Positions 1 through 8,142 of a DNA stretch of 13,222 bases are shown here, piece by piece. Position 1 is the first letter of the stretch; each line of letters begins with the position of its first letter. Made by a program: the position numbers and the translations under genes. The notes under the pieces are model-generated. The model did not search any database and was not told the origin of the DNA. It saw nothing but the letters and a program-made list of their open reading frames with translations. Source of the stretch: JAAOZP01 sp964616835 (GTDB lineage: Archaea > Thermoproteota > EX4484-205 > JAAOZP01); contig CAZTSG010000037.1 of assembly GCA_964616835.1 (NCBI GenBank), positions 1-13,222 on the forward strand. The letters run 5' to 3'.

Positions 1-2868
1 AGCGCAATACTTGTGGTCGATCCCCCATTCTCCAGAAGCAGCGTAGGCCACTGCTTTGATAGTGCTGCCGGGGTTCTCGGGTAATAGTAGTTGAATCCTA
101 TAACTCGCAACTCTTTCTCCCCTATAGCTTAAAACCATTTCAATCATGTTTCCTTCCTCCCTTTCTTTGCGTGGCGAAACCTGCATGTATATTGGGCCCC
201 AGCTCATCGGCGGCGGTCTCTTAATGAATGAGGACACGTATGTTAAGAAATCGTCAACATCCCCTATTATCCTCAACGGGATTGTTGCTTCTGCATGGTC
301 CTCAAACAGTTTAACCTCTTCTATCTTCTTGAAGAAGAGGCGGCTTGGAACAACTTTCAGTATGACTTTCCTAGCCGGTATGAGGCTCCCCACTATTGAC
401 GAGGCTATTGCTATCATGAAGCTGGCCATCATGGAGCTAAACGTGTATTGTCTTATGGGACTCACCGGGTTTGAAACATACACTTGGAGGAACTGTCCGA
501 ATACGTATCCTAAAACGCCGCCTATCAAGCCGTAGGTTAAGCCTTCTACGAACATCAGAAGGGAAACACGGCCCGGGCTGGCGCCAAGAGCACTCACAGT
601 AGAGTACTCCCTCTGACGCTCATACAGAGAGCCCAGGAGAGCAATCACTATCATCAGGGATGAGAGACCCATTAGAACCAAAAGCTCAGGAGCGCCTACG
701 AACTGCTCGAACTCCCCTGAGATAAGAAGGCTCTTGGTTTCGCTGCCTGTTCCCAAACATACTCTGAAGGACTTGAACGTTCGTTGAGTTATCTGTGCCC
801 CTTCTAGGACTGTGAAAGTCGAATTCTTCTCATAGCTTATCTCAACAAGGCTCTTGGACAAGTCTTTTGGAAAACTGCCCTCCAGTATCACCCTGTAGAC
901 TGTTAATGGCTGTGATGAAGATTCCAAGCTGGTTAAGATAAAGGGCCCCTCAACTTCGTCTAGTGGAACACCGTCTACCAGTCTTAAAGGCTCTTCGAGT
1001 ATGCTGCTTACTGTTCTCATAACAACCTCCTTTCCAACAATCATTATAGAATCCCCTTCACGTATGTTTAGTCTCTCCGCTAGGTTTGCTGAAACGGCTG
1101 TTTCCTTCAACAGGGTTCCGTTGAACAACGGAGCATCTGTGGCTACGAGAAACGCCCTAGTTCTCTCGCCGTTCTTAGAAATGAAGACCGGAGATATTGC
1201 AACGATATACGCTTTCTCCACGCCCTCCATTTTCGAAAGCCACTTGGCTTGGAACTCTGGGATAGGTTCGAAAAACTCGTTGACTATGAATTCGTTAGCT
1301 TGGTCTAACCCTCTGAAAACATAGGTTACTGTGGTCACGTGGGAGCTGACACTTAATCCTCGGAATCCTGGAGGATATGTTTCCTCACTCGTAGATATAA
1401 TCGTGCCGACTGCTAAGAGGCTTCCGGAAACAGCAGAGACTACTGCTATTGTAACTATTGTTAATGCTGCTCTCAATACTCTTTTCCGAATACTCTTAAC
1501 AGAATACCAGAAGAGGTCGCTGATCAGGGTTCCCTTTGCTTCAAGTATAAGCATCACTACCACCAATAGGGTTACAACGGCTACAAAAAGTGATAGAGCA
1601 AGCGAGGTCGAGGTTAAACGGGATAGGGCCTCCGGATTGATAAGGAAGATCGCCATCTTAGCCTGCGGGATAAAGACTATTTCTATTATGACGAGTATTG
1701 CGAATAACGCTATGCTCACGAACGCTTTTTTCTTCTCAACCATCGCGCCCACAAGAGACGATAGGAAGAACGTGAAAGTTATTAGGAATAGGAACATGCC
1801 TAGGCAATCAGTCTTAGCCTGGCTCAAAGCTTCTAGTGCGATATTGGCTTTCACAAGGGACTTTTCCAACAAGCCTGCTCCGACTTCGAAATCGCCTTTC
1901 TCAAACGCATAATCGCTTTCTGCAAGAAGTGCTCCCGCGTACTTAACCTCCTTCAGGTATTTCTCTGCGTCAAAGCCTATTTTCATTAAAAAGGATTGTT
2001 CTTGAGACGTGAATTCCTCTAGCGATCTTCTTAGGCTTCTAGTTAACAAGTGTGCTAGGCTAGTATTACCAGTACTGCAGGAAACGTTAACCTGTATTCC
2101 CACTCCTCGCTCTGAAGAAAAAGCGTCAAAAGTACTCATTAAGCCAGCAAGCTTACTGGTGGGGCTCACATAGATGGAGAAAGACGTAACTTCTCCTCTG
2201 GGCACTGCGACATAGTAGTAGTCATTATCCTCAATAATCCCCATCCACCACATTTCCCAACGGGATAAACCTAGTGTTTCACCTAAGACTTGGGGCTTCT
2301 TCGCTATCGCTATGAAACACCCTTCCTGCAATACTTCTCTTTCCCCAATGGGTAAAAACGCGTTCCCTTCAGCAGATATCTTTACACGATCTCCTGAAAG
2401 AATTAGAATACCTGTAGCGTTAATGAAAATACCGAATCTCCCATAAACACTATAAACACTGATGAATGTTGAACTCGGATAATAGGCTTCCCCGTAGCCA
2501 AAGGCTAGATAAAGCATGCTTTCGTTAATACTAGTGTAAGTTGCTGACAAGCCCATCAAGTAGTCTCTTTCAAGACCTATTGCTTCAGAATACAGTTTTC
2601 CCGATTCCACTCTTACGTAATTTAACGAATCGTTGAATCCTCTCGGGGGGATTGTTAAAACATGAAATGTCACGTTGCCAACCGTCACTGTACCTGAGGT
2701 TACGATAATACTCCCGTCTGTAATGCTTCCATACTCAAGCCTCCCTTCGAGACTGATCCTGACAGGAGTTATGATCGACCCGGAAACTGGAACCGCATTC
2801 CTCAGAAGAATAAGTGTCAGAACTACTATCAGCAGGATTTTACGGAAACGCGGAGAGGCAATACTCAT
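1..2868 (-). CDS. FtsX/MacB-like ABC transporter permease, large, 3'-partial
   Basis: A frame with no stop runs from ATG at 2868 to the left edge, giving 956 residues with the C-terminus outside the window. Residues about 8-30 form a signal peptide or first membrane span, followed by a beta-rich extracytoplasmic domain to about 355. Membrane spans lie near 357-376, 380-400, 420-444 and 464-490. A second extracytoplasmic domain covers about 495-725, then an FtsX-type domain with spans near 727-750, 770-796 and 810-832. The cytoplasmic loop YERQREYSTVSALGASPGRV (749-768) is the classic FtsX/MacB loop. A soluble tail follows from about 840. By family, such proteins are permease subunits of ABC systems for lipoprotein, peptide or lipid export, or cell-envelope mechanotransmission. 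The partner ATPase is not in this window and may lie beyond the left edge. A TATA element about 27 bases upstream and the lack of a Shine-Dalgarno site fit a leaderless start at 2868. The FtsX assignment is firm; the substrate is unknown. Confidence 0.82.
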   Translation of the reverse strand, partial: MSIASPRFRKILLIVVLTLILLRNAVPVSGSIITPVRISLEGRLEYGSITDGSIIVTSGTVTVGNVTFHVLTIPPRGFNDSLNYVRVESGKLYSEAIGLERDYLMGLSATYTSINESMLYLAFGYGEAYYPSSTFISVYSVYGRFGIFINATGILILSGDRVKISAEGNAFLPIGEREVLQEGCFIAIAKKPQVLGETLGLSRWEMWWMGIIEDNDYYYVAVPRGEVTSFSIYVSPTSKLAGLMSTFDAFSSERGVGIQVNVSCSTGNTSLAHLLTRSLRRSLEEFTSQEQSFLMKIGFDAEKYLKEVKYAGALLAESDYAFEKGDFEVGAGLLEKSLVKANIALEALSQAKTDCLGMFLFLITFTFFLSSLVGAMVEKKKAFVSIALFAILVIIEIVFIPQAKMAIFLINPEALSRLTSTSLALSLFVAVVTLLVVVMLILEAKGTLISDLFWYSVKSIRKRVLRAALTIVTIAVVSAVSGSLLAVGTIISTSEETYPPGFRGLSVSSHVTTVTYVFRGLDQANEFIVNEFFEPIPEFQAKWLSKMEGVEKAYIVAISPVFISKNGERTRAFLVATDAPLFNGTLLKETAVSANLAERLNIREGDSIMIVGKEVVMRTVSSILEEPLRLVDGVPLDEVEGPFILTSLESSSQPLTVYRVILEGSFPKDLSKSLVEISYEKNSTFTVLEGAQITQRTFKSFRVCLGTGSETKSLLISGEFEQFVGAPELLVLMGLSSLMIVIALLGSLYERQREYSTVSALGASPGRVSLLMFVEGLTYGLIGGVLGYVFGQFLQVYVSNPVSPIRQYTFSSMMASFMIAIASSIVGSLIPARKVILKVVPSRLFFKKIEEVKLFEDHAEATIPLRIIGDVDDFLTYVSSFIKRPPPMSWGPIYMQVSPRKEREEGNMIEMVLSYRGERVASYRIQLLLPENPGSTIKAVAYAASGEWGIDHKYCA

Positions 2869-2892
2869 CCTAAGTCTCTCCAATGAATATGA

Positions 2893-2902
2893 GATATAAA
2901 CT
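2893..2902 (-). promoter_or_regulatory. TATA box for the FtsX-like gene
   Basis: On the minus strand the sequence AGTTTATATC lies about 25-30 bases upstream of the ATG at 2868, so transcription should begin at or next to the start codon. This is the usual archaeal leaderless arrangement. It closely resembles the minus-strand TATA element of the Lrp-like gene (TTTATATC at 8743-8736). Confidence 0.55.
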
Positions 2903-3164
2903 TTGTCTACTCTTCCAAGCTCAAGTATTAGATAAATTCAGATCATGGTGCTGCAGAATGATATTAGAAATGGGAACATCATGGAATTCGATGGATGCGA
3001 CAAACCTCAAACACGAACCTTTCTTGATTTCCTAAATAACGATAGGATTAAGCAAACGTTCCCCAATTCCCTACTTATTTCAACACTCGAACCTAGGACC
3101 TTTTTTATAAGAGCACATTTGCATCCTGATGCTAATCCCATAAAAACACCTTGTTTTCATCATT

Positions 3165-3177
3165 AAAAACTTAAATG
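3165..3177 (+). promoter_or_regulatory. BRE/TATA promoter of the BMP transporter operon
   Basis: An A-rich BRE-like stretch followed by CTTAAAT (3170-3176) predicts transcription start near 3197-3200, about 10 bases before ATG 3208. The element overlaps the alternative upstream ATG at 3175, which argues against using that codon as the start. Confidence 0.5.
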
Positions 3178-3207
3178 CTGCTTTCCATACAACCTTATGA
3201 GCGTAAA

Positions 3208-4509
3208 ATGAGTCAGCCAAAGTTTAGTGTGATGACGATTCTTCTTTTATCAATTTTCCTCATAATAGGGCTAGTTGTAGGATATTTTGTGGGTGGCATG
3301 GGCAAGGTTCCCGAGTCTCAGTATAACGAGCTTCTACAGAATGCTGTCTCTAAGTCGCAATATGATCAGCTTCAGTCTCAGTATAACGAGCTTCAGCAAA
3401 TCGTCAGCTCACTTACCAAAAAGCTCAAAGTAGGATTCATATATGTAGGTCCGGTTGAAGATTTTGGTTGGACTGCTGCACATGATCAAGCTAGAAGGTA
3501 TGTTGAGAGAATTTTCCCATGGGTTGAAACGATCTATGTAGAAAAAGTGGATGAAGCTCAGGCAGCTAGATATATTGAGAGACTTGTAAAAGAAGAGAAT
3601 GCGGACATCGTTTTTACGACAAGCTATGGATTCATGTATCCTACCATAGAAGTTGCTCGGAAATATCCTGATAAAATCTTCTTCCACTGCAGTGGCTTCA
3701 AAAGGCTTCCCAACTCTGGAACATACTTCGCAGACTTCTACCAGGTTTACTACCTAAACGGCCTCATGGCCGGTGCCTTAACCAAGACTAATAAGATAGG
3801 CTACGTGGCTGCATATCCGATACCTGAAGTAATTAGACATATCAATGCCTTCGCGTTAGGTGTTAAGGAAACAAACCCTGATGCAAAGGTATACGTTAGA
3901 TGGCTTTTCGCATGGTATGATCCTACTCATGCTAGGGAGGCGGCTCAAACATTGGTGAGTATTGGTATTGATACAATAGCATTCACCGAAGATTCTACAG
4001 CTATCGTTGAGTTTGCTCAACAACAGTATGAGGAGGGTAGGCAAATATACGTGTTCTCGCACTATAGTCCGATGCAGGATGTTGGTCCTGATGTTGTTGT
4101 CAGCGGTCAAATAGTACACTGGGAGGTAATATATGCAGATATACTTATGAAGATTAGAATGGGCATCTATAATAACACCAATCTGGAAAACGTGGATTAT
4201 CTCTGGATGCTTAAGGAAGGCGCTGTTGAACTAGGTGGAAAGCCCGGCGTGCCAATAAATCCGAAATTCGTCGAGGAGCTGAAGCACAAATATCTGCCAG
4301 GCACAACAGTAAGCGTATACGACGCTGTTATGAATAGGCTTGCGTTGATGAAGGAGGTCAACGTGCCCTTCGATCCATTCACAGGGCCAATAAGAGATCA
4401 GAATGGGAATATCCGGATCCCAGAAGGCGAGAGGGCAACAATAGAACAGCTTTTCACAGACCAAATGAATTGGTTTGTAGACAACATAATAGGCTCTCCA
4501 TCAGGATGA
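3208..4509 (+). CDS. BMP-family ABC transporter substrate-binding protein
   Basis: This 433-residue protein is the extracytoplasmic receptor of the downstream ABC system. Residues 9-30 form a single hydrophobic membrane anchor with no lipobox cysteine. Residues about 36-72 form a heptad-like spacer built of repeated SQYNELL, SQYDQLQ and SQYNELQ units, probably a coiled-coil stalk. The Bmp/Med domain (PF02608 type) starts near 73 with KVGFIYVGPVEDFGWTAAHD, a family hallmark, and runs to about 410. Family members bind purine nucleosides or, in some archaea and bacteria, other small molecules such as autoinducer- or riboflavin-like compounds; the ligand cannot be read from the sequence. ATG 3208 is chosen over the in-frame ATG 3175 because the latter lies inside the TATA box. 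A pyrimidine-rich stretch after the stop may lower read-through into the ATPase gene. Confidence 0.9.
   Translation: MSQPKFSVMTILLLSIFLIIGLVVGYFVGGMGKVPESQYNELLQNAVSKSQYDQLQSQYNELQQIVSSLTKKLKVGFIYVGPVEDFGWTAAHDQARRYVERIFPWVETIYVEKVDEAQAARYIERLVKEENADIVFTTSYGFMYPTIEVARKYPDKIFFHCSGFKRLPNSGTYFADFYQVYYLNGLMAGALTKTNKIGYVAAYPIPEVIRHINAFALGVKETNPDAKVYVRWLFAWYDPTHAREAAQTLVSIGIDTIAFTEDSTAIVEFAQQQYEEGRQIYVFSHYSPMQDVGPDVVVSGQIVHWEVIYADILMKIRMGIYNNTNLENVDYLWMLKEGAVELGGKPGVPINPKFVEELKHKYLPGTTVSVYDAVMNRLALMKEVNVPFDPFTGPIRDQNGNIRIPEGERATIEQLFTDQMNWFVDNIIGSPSG
3314..3394 (+). repeat. Short in-gene direct repeats encoding the stalk
   Basis: An exact 21-base sequence at 3314-3334 recurs at 3374-3394, in frame and 60 bases (20 codons) apart. 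A diverged copy lies between them (near 3354-3372). Each encodes an S-Q-Y-(N/D)-(E/Q)-L heptad of the binding protein's stalk. The repeats look like recent internal duplication that lengthened the tether. Confidence 0.7.
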
Positions 4510-4518
4510 AAACCAGAA

Positions 4519-4559
4519 CCTTTCCTCCATTCTCATTTTTCCCTTCTATTTCCTTATTT
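4519..4559 (+). terminator. Pyrimidine-rich tract, possible partial terminator
   Basis: The 58-base gap after the binding-protein stop is almost all C and T on the coding strand, with T-runs at 4536-4540 and 4557-4559. Archaeal RNA polymerase terminates at oligo-T tracts without a hairpin. The position between receptor and ATPase would give more receptor than transporter core. Low confidence, because the T-runs are short and interrupted. Confidence 0.3.
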
Positions 4560-4567
4560 GAGTAGGT

Positions 4568-6091
4568 TTGGCTGGCAGTCAGGATTATCTTGTTGAGATG
4601 CGCGGAATCGTGAAAAAGTTTCCAACAGTGACCGCATTAAACGGAGTAGACTTTAGAGTGAGAAGGGGAGAAATACATGCGTTACTCGGCGAAAACGGTG
4701 CCGGCAAGACTACATTAATGAGAGTACTGTACGGAATGTATCGGCCAGATGCGGGAGAGATTTTCGTTGAAGGAAGAAGAGTAAGTATCAACTCTCCCAA
4801 GGAGGCTTTGAGACTTGGAATAGGAATGGTTCATCAACACTTCATGCTTGTCGACAAATTAACTGTGCTGGAAAATATTGTATTGAGTCTAGAGGGAATA
4901 AGAATTCCATTTGAAGAAATTAGAAAGAGAATTAACGAGTTCTCTAGAATGTACGGTTTGAAGATTAATCTTGATGCGAAAATATGGGAGCTCTCAGTCG
5001 GAGAACAGCAGAGAGTCGAAATACTGAAGACGCTTTTCAGAGATGTTAAAATCCTAATACTGGATGAGCCCACTTCGGTTCTAACCCCGTTGGAATCAGA
5101 GGAGCTTTTCAAATCATTGAAGAACATGGTTCAATCAGGGAAATCCATTATCCTGATAACGCATAAGCTCGATGAGGCTTTAAGGATCTGCGACTCCATA
5201 ACTATTCTTAGAAAGGGGAGAATTATAGCTTCAGAGATTAAGAGAGATGAGGCAACAAAACTCGACCTAGTAAGTATGATGGTTGGTAAAACCTTGGATT
5301 TTAAGCCAAGCAGGCCGGAGAAGGCTGAGGGCAAAATCATACTCGAGGTTGACAGCATCAAAGTATTAGACGACAGGGGTAATGTTGCAGTGAAGGATGT
5401 TTCATTCGTATTGAAAGAAGGTGAAATACTTGGTGTAGCAGGAATTGCGGGGAACGGTCAGAGAGAACTCGTAGAGGCGCTTACGGGCTTGAGAAAGATC
5501 GAGAAGGGCTCCGTTAAAATACTGGGGGTTGACGTTACAAACGCTCCTGTGGAAAAAATGATTTCTCTGGGTGTTGCGCATATTCCGGAGGACAGGCTTA
5601 GATACGGAGTGGCATTGGATCTAAGTGTTTCTGACAATATGATTATGAAGCTTTATCGAAGAAAGTTTTCGCGAAAAGTTTTCTTAGATAAAATAGCGGT
5701 TAAAAAAGAGACTGAGAAGCTTATTCAAGATTTTGAAATAGTCACGCCCAGCGTGGATACTCCGGTTGGTTTTCTCTCCGGTGGAAACATTCAGAAGTTG
5801 ATAGTCGCTAGAGAGCTTTCGATGAATCCTAAGATTCTGATCGCCAGCAATCCGACATCGGGTTTAGACATAGCTTCAACCAACTATGTGCACTGGGTTC
5901 TCCACAGGCTTAGAACATCCGGAAGCAGTATCCTACTAGTTTCAGAGGATTTAGACGAGATACTGGCTTTAAGCGATAGAATACTCGTAATGCGTGAGGG
6001 CAAGATGGTCAGAGAATTCGAGGGAGGAGCTTCAGCAAGTGACATCGGTCTTGCAATGACTTTAAAAATGGTCGAGCCTCCTCATGCTTAA
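4568..6091 (+). CDS. Nucleoside-type ABC transporter ATPase, tandem domains
   Basis: This 507-residue cytoplasmic ATPase has two fused nucleotide-binding domains (COG3845/YufO-NupO type). Domain 1 is intact: Walker A GENGAGKT (41-48), Q-loop Q90, signature LSVGEQQ (142-148), Walker B LILDEPT (163-169) and switch His199. Domain 2 is degenerate in the way usual for this family. Its Walker A is GIAGNGQRE (292-300) with no GK(S/T), and the signature LSGGNIQK is at 403-410. In its Walker B the usual acidic pair is replaced in IASNPTSGLD (425-434), and SED stands at the H-loop. It is therefore expected to be a sugar/nucleoside-type heterologous-site ATPase with one hydrolytic site. The start is TTG 4568; the next in-frame ATG (4598) would cut off the first strand of the domain. 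It is co-transcribed with the permeases, 18 bases upstream of permease 1. Confidence 0.92.
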   Translation: MAGSQDYLVEMRGIVKKFPTVTALNGVDFRVRRGEIHALLGENGAGKTTLMRVLYGMYRPDAGEIFVEGRRVSINSPKEALRLGIGMVHQHFMLVDKLTVLENIVLSLEGIRIPFEEIRKRINEFSRMYGLKINLDAKIWELSVGEQQRVEILKTLFRDVKILILDEPTSVLTPLESEELFKSLKNMVQSGKSIILITHKLDEALRICDSITILRKGRIIASEIKRDEATKLDLVSMMVGKTLDFKPSRPEKAEGKIILEVDSIKVLDDRGNVAVKDVSFVLKEGEILGVAGIAGNGQRELVEALTGLRKIEKGSVKILGVDVTNAPVEKMISLGVAHIPEDRLRYGVALDLSVSDNMIMKLYRRKFSRKVFLDKIAVKKETEKLIQDFEIVTPSVDTPVGFLSGGNIQKLIVARELSMNPKILIASNPTSGLDIASTNYVHWVLHRLRTSGSSILLVSEDLDEILALSDRILVMREGKMVREFEGGASASDIGLAMTLKMVEPPHA

Positions 6092-6109
6092 GAAGCGGTG
6101 GGAGACATA

Positions 6110-7204
6110 ATGATGCACGCCCGGGGCCTAAGAGTGAAACTGGAAAGAAGGCTGGCAACTTCTAAAACGACCACCATACTTATCAGAATGCTTTCCATAA
6201 TTCTCTCCCTCCCCTTGATAGGGGTTTGTTTCGCGTTCTACGGCGTTAGCCCATTAGATGCATACATTAAGATTTTCTCGGGGGGATTTGGAAGTGCGCA
6301 TGGCGTTTCTGAAACAATTGTCAAAATGCTCCCAATAGGATTATGCGCAATAGGCTTAGCCCTAGCTTACAAGGCTAGAATATTGAATATAGGCGCTGAA
6401 GGACAGCTTATAATGGGTTCGATTGCAGCAACATGGGTTGCTCTCTACTCTGATTTTCCGCAGAACCTGACTATCCCAATAATGTTCCTATCTGGTTTTA
6501 TCGCTGGCGCTACATGGGCCTTTATCCCCGCTCTGCTAAAGACTACGCTTAACGTTAACGAGGTTATCGTAACTTTAATGATGAACTATGTTTCCCTTAA
6601 TATACTGAATTATTTAGTAACGGGGCCATGGAGAGGAGCGGCGCAATGGGGTTTTCCGCAGACAGATCCTTTCCCGAGCTATGCTAGGCTCCCGCTTTTA
6701 ACTGGTACCAGGATACACTACCACACCCTAATCATACTCTTAGCCTTAACTTTTCTCTTCTACGTTTTGATTCATAGCACCACTGTTGGCTATGAAATTA
6801 AGCTGGTGGGCAGCAATCCCAATGCCGCTATGTATGCGGGGGTGAGTGTTTCAAAGATTATTTTGCTAGTCATGGTGTTAAGCGGAGGGCTTGCGGGAAT
6901 AGCTGGAGTAGGAGAGGTAGCGGGCGTACAGGGGAGGCTGATGCGAGGAATATCTCCTGGACACGGGTATACTGCTATAATCCCCGCTTGGCTTGGAGGA
7001 CTAGACCCCTTAGCAACGCTTTTGGCATCATTCTTCATAAGCGGACTGATGGTTGGGGGAGACAGGATACAGGTTTCCCTGGGACTCCCCGCCAGCCTCG
7101 TATACCTGTTTAACGGGATGATCCTTATCTTCTTTATTACTGGGGAGTTTCTTACTAAGTATAGGGTTTCAATCGAGATGGGTGGGAGAAGGATTTGGAT
7201 ATAG
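6110..7204 (+). CDS. BMP-type ABC transporter permease 1
   Basis: This is one of the two membrane subunits of the uptake system (COG4603 type, branched-chain permease fold PF02653), 364 residues. A charged N-terminus of about 25 residues precedes a span near 27-47. The family motif ILNIGAEGQLIMG lies near residues 91-103, and further spans continue to about 350. The conserved cytoplasmic loop VGSNPNAAMYAGVSV contacts the ATPase in this family. ATG 6110 is preferred because GGTGGGAG (6097-6104) sits 5-7 bases upstream as a Shine-Dalgarno site. The earlier in-frame GTG at 6098 lies inside that site and has none of its own. It follows the ATPase by 18 bases and overlaps permease 2 by 10 bases, indicating translational coupling. 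Confidence 0.9.
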   Translation: MMHARGLRVKLERRLATSKTTTILIRMLSIILSLPLIGVCFAFYGVSPLDAYIKIFSGGFGSAHGVSETIVKMLPIGLCAIGLALAYKARILNIGAEGQLIMGSIAATWVALYSDFPQNLTIPIMFLSGFIAGATWAFIPALLKTTLNVNEVIVTLMMNYVSLNILNYLVTGPWRGAAQWGFPQTDPFPSYARLPLLTGTRIHYHTLIILLALTFLFYVLIHSTTVGYEIKLVGSNPNAAMYAGVSVSKIILLVMVLSGGLAGIAGVGEVAGVQGRLMRGISPGHGYTAIIPAWLGGLDPLATLLASFFISGLMVGGDRIQVSLGLPASLVYLFNGMILIFFITGEFLTKYRVSIEMGGRRIWI

Positions 7205-8109
7205 TTGCTTCACTGTTGGAAGAGGCTGTTAAAGCAGGAACTCCGCTGCTACTGGCAACGCTTGGCGAAGTTTACTGTGAGAGGTCGGGGATCCTTAACC
7301 TAGGTCTTGACGGTATAATGACCATCGGAGCACTGGCCGGTTTCGCTGCAACGTGGGCTACAGGTTCCGTCTGGGCTGGTTTCCTCGCGGCAATGGCTGC
7401 TGGAGGAATATTCTCCCTTATTCACGCATTCACAAGCATAAGCCTAGGGGTAAACCAGACCGTCTCAGGTCTCGCCCTTACGATGCTTGGAACAGGCATC
7501 AGCAGCCTCCTGGGAGCAAAATACGTTGGCCTCCCGCTTCGCAACAGGCTCATGCCAATAAGAATACCAGTGTTATCGGAAATCCCGGTTTTAGGCGGGT
7601 TGTTCCGTCACGACCTGCTCGTATACATGAGCATGGTTCTCGCAATAGTGCTGTGGTACGTTCTTTTTAAAACAAGGCTCGGCATAATCATAAGGGCTGT
7701 TGGAGAGAAGCCTGAAGCCGTTGATGCGGCTGGAGTCAACGTGTATTTGGTTAGATACCTATGCGTATTCCTAGGAGGCGTCCTAGGGGGCTTAGGAGGA
7801 GCATACGTATCCCTCTGCTATACCCCAGGGTGGAGGGAAGACATTATGATGGGCAGAGGATGGATTGCCCTCGCTCTGACAATATTCTCGCTCTGGAACC
7901 CGATTGGAAGCCTCTTCGGAGCATTCCTCTTCGGAAGCGTCGAAGTATTGCAATTCCACCTCCAAGAATACGGTGTTCCAGCAAGCCTACTCGGCACGCT
8001 TCCATACGTTGCCACCATCATGGTACTCGTCGTAAGCTCGCTCGGTTTCATGAAGAAGAGGCTTGGCGCACCTGCAGCCCTAGGTGTACCATATAGGAGA
8101 GAAGGATAG
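7195..8109 (+). CDS. BMP-type ABC transporter permease 2
   Basis: This is the second membrane subunit (COG1079 type, PF02653), 304 residues, which pairs with permease 1 to form the translocation path. It has about 8-9 hydrophobic spans. The family motif ILNLGLDGIMTIG is at residues 34-46, and the cytoplasmic coupling loop GEKPEAVDAAGVNV at about 170-183. The TTG start at 7195 overlaps the end of permease 1 and follows a GGTGGGAGAAGG Shine-Dalgarno-like run (7181-7192). Homologues begin with the same DIV-hydrophobic pattern. It is the last gene of the operon and converges on the Lrp-like gene with only 33 bases between stops. Confidence 0.9.
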   Translation: MDIVASLLEEAVKAGTPLLLATLGEVYCERSGILNLGLDGIMTIGALAGFAATWATGSVWAGFLAAMAAGGIFSLIHAFTSISLGVNQTVSGLALTMLGTGISSLLGAKYVGLPLRNRLMPIRIPVLSEIPVLGGLFRHDLLVYMSMVLAIVLWYVLFKTRLGIIIRAVGEKPEAVDAAGVNVYLVRYLCVFLGGVLGGLGGAYVSLCYTPGWREDIMMGRGWIALALTIFSLWNPIGSLFGAFLFGSVEVLQFHLQEYGVPASLLGTLPYVATIMVLVVSSLGFMKKRLGAPAALGVPYRREG

Positions 8110-8142
8110 TGTCTTCCTAATTTTAAGTTAGCATCATTCAGG

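Larger units (their letters stand above)
2869..3207. other. Divergent intergenic spacer, no supported gene
   Basis: This 339-base spacer separates the minus-strand FtsX-like gene from the plus-strand binding-protein gene. It holds a TATA box at each end. A T-run followed by ATAAG at 3111-3120 could be a second, upstream plus-strand promoter, and there is a small inverted repeat (GCATC-CT-GATGC) at 3121-3132. The open frames inside it (for example 2945-3166 plus, and a 44-codon minus frame from 3144) look like no family I know and lack a properly spaced promoter or Shine-Dalgarno site. Nothing resembles a tRNA or other structured RNA that I can recognise. The length exceeds what two promoters need, so an untranslated leader, a small RNA or a decayed gene remains possible. 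Confidence 0.4.

Noticed and set aside
146..1912. Plus-strand open frames at 146-535, 1001-1324 and 1331-1912
   Set aside because: They are shadows of the continuous minus-strand FtsX-like frame, which has no stop from 2868 to 1 and shows clear membrane and FtsX motifs.
2675..2899. Plus-strand open frame of 74 codons
   Set aside because: It lies antisense to the signal-peptide region of the FtsX-like gene and has no homology I recognise.
2945..3166. 73-codon plus-strand open frame in the spacer
   Set aside because: No promoter or Shine-Dalgarno site at a suitable distance, no recognisable domain, and irregular composition; more likely chance.
3175..3207. Upstream in-frame ATG giving an 11-residue longer binding protein
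   Set aside because: The codon is inside the predicted TATA box, and the extension does not resemble a signal-peptide start.
5400..6000. Second ATPase domain with broken Walker A and B as a sign of gene decay
   Set aside because: This degeneracy (GNGQ and loss of the acidic pair) is the normal state of the second domain in the nucleoside/sugar tandem ATPase family.
7353..8096. Plus-strand frames at 7353-7670 and 7761-8096
   Set aside because: Alternative-frame shadows inside permease 2, Arg/Pro-rich and without domain features.
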